From NCBI GenBank assembly GCA_000697355.1, contig JNEN01001227.1, positions 434,001 through 498,000 on the forward strand: DNA of 64,000 nucleotides. Direction: 5' to 3'. This DNA comes from Syncephalastrum monosporum B8922. Taxonomy: Eukaryota; Mucoromycota; Mucoromycetes; Mucorales; Syncephalastraceae. The stretch's first letter is position 1, and each line of letters starts with the position of its first letter. Under the pieces are notes generated by a model. The model had not been told where the DNA came from, did not search any database, and worked only from the letters and a program-made list of their open reading frames with translations. Position numbers and translations under genes: made by a program. Shown here piece after piece: positions 59,724 to 64,000 of this stretch.

Positions 59724-60094
59724 GAGGGCGTGTCTTTCTCTTTTTAGGCAGTGAAGAAAGGAACAAAAAAAGAAATAAGAAAAAAAAAAAAAAAAAGCAA
59801 AAAGGGCGCGCCTGGTCCTGTAACGAGATACGGGTTGCCCGCATTTTATGTGCGGGGTTTGGCCGACTCTCGGTTTATGATTGGCGCCCTGGCAGAAACT
59901 CTGTTCCATACGCTGCACTTGTCACATCCTGTAATGTCACTTTGTATGATACAGTATGACAAGGTATAACCATCTTATCCACATACTACACTACAAAGTC
60001 GCAACCCATAGATATAATAGATATTATCACCAGAGTTCATTTTTTTTGTTTGACAAAGGAAGGCTTTTATGGAGACTTGAAATACGTGGAATAT
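59724..60094. other. Intergenic, dynein start and RPL26 3' end
   Basis: A-tract at 59760-59800 next to the dynein start. It also holds the 3' UTR of RPL26. No gene. Confidence 0.5.
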
Positions 60095-60949
60095 TTACTA
60101 AAATGATGGACAGAATAAAAGTAAAACTTCATGAGTTACCAAGCGACACAGCCCTATGAAATACGACTTACTTCCTGCATCTTCTCGGTCTTCTTGGAGC
60201 GGTCCTTGCGGGCCAGGATAGCCTCACGGCTCTTGTCAAGCTTGAGCTTGGAGACAACGACGTTGGAGGGGTGGATGCCAATGGGGACGGTGGCACCGTT
60301 GACCTTCTCGCGGTGGACACGGTCGATGTGGATGACCCACTTCTTACGGTAGACCTGGACAATCTTGCCCTCACGGCCCTTCATGCTGCCGCGCACAACC
60401 GTGACCTCATCGTCAGTACGGACGGGGATCGAGCGAGTCTAGTGGTCCATGGTGTGAGCGAACGAAGGTGAAAGTACTGAGTGTCAGCTTACGTTGTACT
60501 TCTCACGGAGCTCCTTGGAGAGGGGAGCGCTCATGATCTTGCGACGTTCCTCCGAGGAAGCCGAGAAGTGTGCCTTTCTGCACTTGCGGCGCGAAGAGCT
60601 AACGTCTATTATAAACATGCAGGTGTCAGCCATTCTGCTTTCTATCACGTCATTTCGAGGGTTCTCGTGGTCGCTTCATCGCTCGTTTCAAAGGTCTGGT
60701 TGGACGAAAAGGGTGGCTGGAGAACAGGACGAACGGGATTCCGGTGATTAAGGTTATAATAAGAATGTCGAATGGTATGGTAGGTGTGTGTCTGTGTGGG
60801 TCATGTCAAGCAGAAAAGGGTGTCGCACTCGAAAATAATCCATCCTTTGTTGATTCATCCAGTATCCAATCCATCCATCCAAAGAGACGGCGATGGCGTG
60901 ACGCTGAGACCATGGGACATAGAGAACACTCACCAGCACTGAACTTCAT
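60095..60949 (-). CDS. RPL26: 60S ribosomal protein uL24 (RPL26)
   Basis: Exons in transcript order: 60934-60949, 60493-60605, 60172-60438, and a last exon that contributes only the stop codon (60095-60097); 132 residues. It begins [20 protein letters not shown] and contains the KOW motif ([20 protein letters not shown]). After splicing it ends EKMQE, the same ending as animal RPL26, which supports the last intron (GTAAGT at 60171, TTTTAG|TAA). If that intron were kept, the protein would end five codons later in VSRIS (stop at 60154). The first exon encodes five residues, typical of fungal ribosomal protein genes. The protein sits near the peptide exit tunnel of the large subunit. Confidence 0.93.
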
Positions 60950-61046
60950 GGTGGACGCAGTTAAAGAGGAGGATCATTCTAGTGCATGTGCACGTTGGCT
61001 AGCAGGCAGGCCCGCCGCGCTTATCGGACTTTTTATTTTTTGGATT

Positions 61047-61588
61047 TCATTGGGCCTTGGAAGCTACGGCCTTGTTGAACTGCTTCGCCTGGCCTTCGGT
61101 GGCCTTGAACCAGACAGCGAACCCAAAGAAAAGCAGCCCATGCAAGCCCATCGTCGCACCACCCGTCTTGGAATCCACCAGTCCGTCCTTCTGCGCAAAA
61201 AACGTGAGGATCGGAACGAGCCCGTGGTACGTCATGCACCCCGTTGCTACACAACCCGACGTGAGTGAGTTGCATGTATGCTGCATGTGTGTGTCTCCGT
61301 GGGAGACAATCTCTTACCAAAGGCACGCTTGCACGGCAGCATTTCGGGCAAGTGGAAGCACGTGAAACCGGGAACAGCGAGGGCAATGGCAGCCGCACCG
61401 AGGACGCGCACCATGTAGAGATTGTTCAAGCCAGTCTCGAGGGACTCGGGCGAGAACATAAAGACGAGGCCTGCCAGACCTTCAATAATGGCATGCTGAT
61501 TACTGTGAATGAGCTCACTTCTTCCTCATCCTATGCGGTCTGTTCGGGATCTTACAATGAGGAATATGTAACTTGCACGTGCAGCCAT
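61047..61588 (-). CDS. Small four-helix membrane protein, family unknown
   Basis: Exons in transcript order: 61556-61588, 61318-61495 and 61047-61246, giving 136 residues; all junctions are GT-AG and in phase. I do not recognise a named family. Four hydrophobic segments can be seen: an N-terminal one (SYIFLIHAIIEGLAGLVFMF), a second around LGAAAIALAVPGFTCF, a third around GLVPILTFFAQ and a fourth around MGLHGLLFFGFAVWF. The C-terminal tail is short and basic (KQFNKAVASKAQ). No signal or targeting sequence stands out. It lies between RPL26 and the alcohol dehydrogenase gene, both on the same strand, with no sign of a functional link. Confidence 0.7.
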
Positions 61589-61818
61589 TTAGATGGTATG
61601 TGCGTCTGAAAAATGGAATCAGCTTCTTGAACGCAGAATGAGCGCTCTCTCAATAAATAGTGTGCCCCACCGTTTGAGCCACAATTGTTGTGCAACTCGC
61701 AAGACCCATTACCACACCTTTTTATTCACTAAATGGGTTCCCAGAATCCCTGACTAATATGTACACAGCCTATTTTATATTACTGTACAATCCCCTAAAA
61801 AGCGAGCTTCTTTCCTTC

Positions 61819-63309
61819 TTAGACGTCCGACAGCGCAGGTGTACCCTCGGCGGGCGGTTTGCTAAACTTGGTTTGGATAAACACCTTGAGAATACCATCT
61901 TCCTTTTTGTCAAACTTGCGGTATACATCCACAATTTGCTCCAGTTCGTAGCGGTTGGTCAGAATCACGGTAGGATCCATCTATGAACAACGAAAGATAT
62001 CAGTAATCCAGCAATGGCAGACATCTAGGCAATAATCCTACCTGGCCGCTCTTCATGTACTTGAGACAGGTTTCCCAGTGACGCTGGATAGGCGCCTGTC
62101 CGCAGCCATGGAGACGGATACCCTTCTCCATGACAGCACCAATCAAAAAATGATTCGTGTACGCCGCATAGTCGGCGATCAACGCAATAGTACCGAACTT
62201 CTTGACGGCACGGATCATTTCATTGATCATCTCGGACGAATCCGTCTCCAGACCCACGGCTCGCTCGATCTTGTGCAGATACGACTTGGCATAACGGAAG
62301 CCCGTACAGTCAATGCAGCGATCAAGGTTCTCTGTTCATGTTTTAAGTTTTTTTTATCAGGTCAGCACACAACCAAGCACATGGCGGTACGGATTGCTTA
62401 CCAGGGACGAGTTCTTGTATTTTGGCTACCACATCCTTCGTCTCATTAAAGTTGATGGGTTCAGCACCCCAATGCACTTGTGCGAGATGGAGGCGCTCGG
62501 GGACATTGTCAACGACAATGATGCGCTTCGCCTTGAAAACATTGCGAAGCCATTGTACGGCCAAGAGACCAATGGGACCCAAACCCCAGACGCCGACAGT
62601 GTCACCTTCCTGCACCATGGCATCCCAGACAGCATGGTAAGACGTTGGGATGATATCAGACAAGAAAAGCAGTTTCTCGTCGGGTACGTTGTCGGGCACC
62701 TTCAGCAGGTTGGTATTCGCGAATGGGACGCGACCCCACTCGGCTTGACCACCTATACAAAACAATATATCAGCGAGACGCCTCCTCCTGTGCCGTTTCT
62801 TGCTTACCAGCAAATCCACCAACGAAATGGGAGTACCCAAGGATACCAGAGATACGCTGGCCATACAGCTTTTCTTGGAAGCTACTATCATTCGTGGTGT
62901 CACAGGCAGTGTAGAGCTGGCGTTTGCAGTAGTCACATCTGCCGCAGCCAATGTTAAATGAGGCAACCACACGATCGCCCGGTTTGACGTTGGTGACCTC
63001 GGGGCCTACGGAGTCTACAATGCCCATCATTTCGTGACCCAAAATATCGCCCGGCTTGAGTTGCAGGATTTCACCGTGGTACAAATGCAAGTCAGAACCG
63101 CAGACCGTCGTGCCCGTGATCTTGATAATCGCGTCTTCGGGGTCGGTCACTTGCGGGACGGGTTTCTCTTGCACCTCGAGATTCTCTTTGCCCATCCAGA
63201 CACACGCCTTCATGGTTTGAGACGAGTCATTCTTTTGGTGATCTTGGTTGGAGGCGGACGTCGGATGAGCGCCCAATTTATCTTGTGCGAGGTTCGCGGC
63301 AGCGTTCAT
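61819..63309 (-). CDS. Zinc-dependent alcohol dehydrogenase (MDR family)
   Basis: Four exons in transcript order: 62808-63309, 62402-62752, 62042-62331 and 61819-61980, giving 434 residues. The GroES-like domain has TVCGSDLHLYHG (catalytic Cys about 70) and GHEMMGIV (His-Glu about 92-93). The structural zinc loop GCGRCDYCKRQLYTAC has four Cys. The Rossmann fold has GVWGLGPIGLLAVQW. The long form, with an insert after the zinc loop (TNDSSFQEKLYGQRISGILG), is close to fungal and bacterial glutathione-independent formaldehyde dehydrogenase-like and similar alcohol dehydrogenases. The substrate is uncertain. The first 32 residues are a polar extension; a second start at residue 33 (MKACVWMGKENLEV) would give the standard core. 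Confidence 0.88.
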
Positions 63310-63722
63310 AGTAGTGATGATGTGACTTGAGCTAGAGAAACAAGAAACTGTGGGGAAATTTTTTTGGAAGCAAGAAGAGCAATGGATGCGAGTTTGGTCT
63401 TGGGGAAACCATGGCATGCTTCGTGGTGTGATATCACCCTTGCGTTTATGCTATGCTGTCATCGACGATCTGTCATCATTGGGTCATTGCTGGGCATCGT
63501 TGCCCGATATGTCAACTCTTACCGCCAAACCGGGCTCAGATCACGTTTTAATGCACGCCAAAACCCAAGTTGTTTGTTACAATTAACATACGATAATATA
63601 TTACATGACTCTCGAATGACTGACGCGAATACAATAATCGCGTACACTTGCCACATGACAAATATAACAAAGATGGCGGATATTTCATATGTATCTCCCA
63701 TTCCACGCCCGTAACAGCACCT
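63310..63722. other. Intergenic, upstream of alcohol dehydrogenase gene
   Basis: Promoter side of the alcohol dehydrogenase gene and 3' side of the DUF2461 gene; nothing else seen. Confidence 0.5.
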
Positions 63723-64000
63723 TTAGCCAGTCCAGGAATTCAAAACAGCAATGAAGGGTATGAGCGCATCATACACGTCTAGTATGCGGTCAAGGAACCC
63801 TTCAGATACCACCTCTTCATCAGTAAAGTTCTTGGAGATCGTCATGCTCTTGTAGCGAAGCATCTCAATTTCAGGATGATTCTTGTCCACATTCTTGGGC
63901 GCGACCTTGAGCTTGTCCGAGTCACTGAGCAAGGCCAGACCTTTTTTGCCAAAAACCTGTTCCATCGCATCAATCGACAGTGCCTCGCGCATCAAATCTG
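63723..64000 (-). CDS. DUF2461 family protein, C-terminal part (cut by window edge)
   Basis: The frame is open from the right edge to the stop at 63723 (about 92 residues visible; the N-terminal part lies outside). The visible part carries the family's end: KLKVAPKNVDKNHPEIEMLR, then KSMTISKNFTDEEVVSEGFL, then a final helix with ALIPFIAVLN. This matches the C-terminus of DUF2461 (TIGR02453), a conserved protein of unknown function found in bacteria and fungi. The internal Met at about 63995 is not the true start. Confidence 0.75.
   Translation of the reverse strand, partial: DLMREALSIDAMEQVFGKKGLALLSDSDKLKVAPKNVDKNHPEIEMLRYKSMTISKNFTDEEVVSEGFLDRILDVYDALIPFIAVLNSWTG

Overview
This is a stretch of fungal nuclear genome. 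The evidence is gene-dense DNA with many short spliceosomal introns (about 50 to 160 nt, GTANGT donors, TAG or CAG acceptors), mitochondrial respiratory genes coded in the nucleus (complex I, PDH), a secreted GPI-type KRE9/KNH1-like wall protein, a fungal-type GATA factor, two tandem vacuolar-type serine carboxypeptidases, cytoplasmic dynein and a kinesin-4-like motor. Together these suggest an early-diverging filamentous fungus, most probably Mucoromycota (Mucorales-like); that assignment is inference. I saw no transposon, CRISPR array, rRNA or convincing tRNA. Most gene models below were rebuilt by hand: every exon set given is phase-consistent, but no transcript or database check was possible.

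Layout. 1-13.2 kb: a short golgin-like gene (+), a GPI-type secreted protein (-), an EF-hand protein (-) head to head with MICOS subunit Mic10 (+), an orphan membrane protein (-), a small unrecognised two-exon gene (+), PDH E1-alpha (-) and a 1000-residue glycosyltransferase (-). 13.2-16.6 kb: a long non-coding stretch with a threefold imperfect tandem repeat carrying CRE-type palindromes and CCAAT motifs. 16.6-25.3 kb: 3-phosphoglycerate dehydrogenase (+), an NmrA-like reductase (+) and a Dia2/Pof3-like TPR/F-box/LRR protein (+). 25.3-37 kb: Dbp5 helicase (-), an eight-unit polyubiquitin gene (+), a HAD phosphatase with an 11-nt microexon (-) and a kinesin-4-like motor (+). 37-46 kb: a GCFC2/PAXBP1-like splicing factor (-) divergent from mL45 (+), which converges on NDUFS7/PSST (-), then a ThrE/Prm10-type transporter (+). 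46-52 kb: two tandem serine carboxypeptidases (-) and a possible decayed fragment. 52-64 kb: a polyQ GATA factor (+), a PPR protein (-), a beta-trefoil lectin-like protein (+), dynein intermediate chain (-), ribosomal protein uL24/RPL26 (-), a small four-helix membrane protein (-), a zinc alcohol dehydrogenase (-) and a DUF2461 protein cut by the right edge (-).

The genes are mostly unrelated housekeeping functions: mitochondria, mRNA export and splicing, ubiquitin, cytoskeletal motors and metabolism. The only clear family cluster is the carboxypeptidase pair. The most unusual signals are in gene structure: three introns that only splice in frame with a GC donor (GCAAGT), microexons of 9, 10 and 11 nt, a last coding exon of RPL26 holding only the stop codon, and the CRE/CCAAT tandem array with no assigned target. 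I did not find a convincing new multi-gene system.
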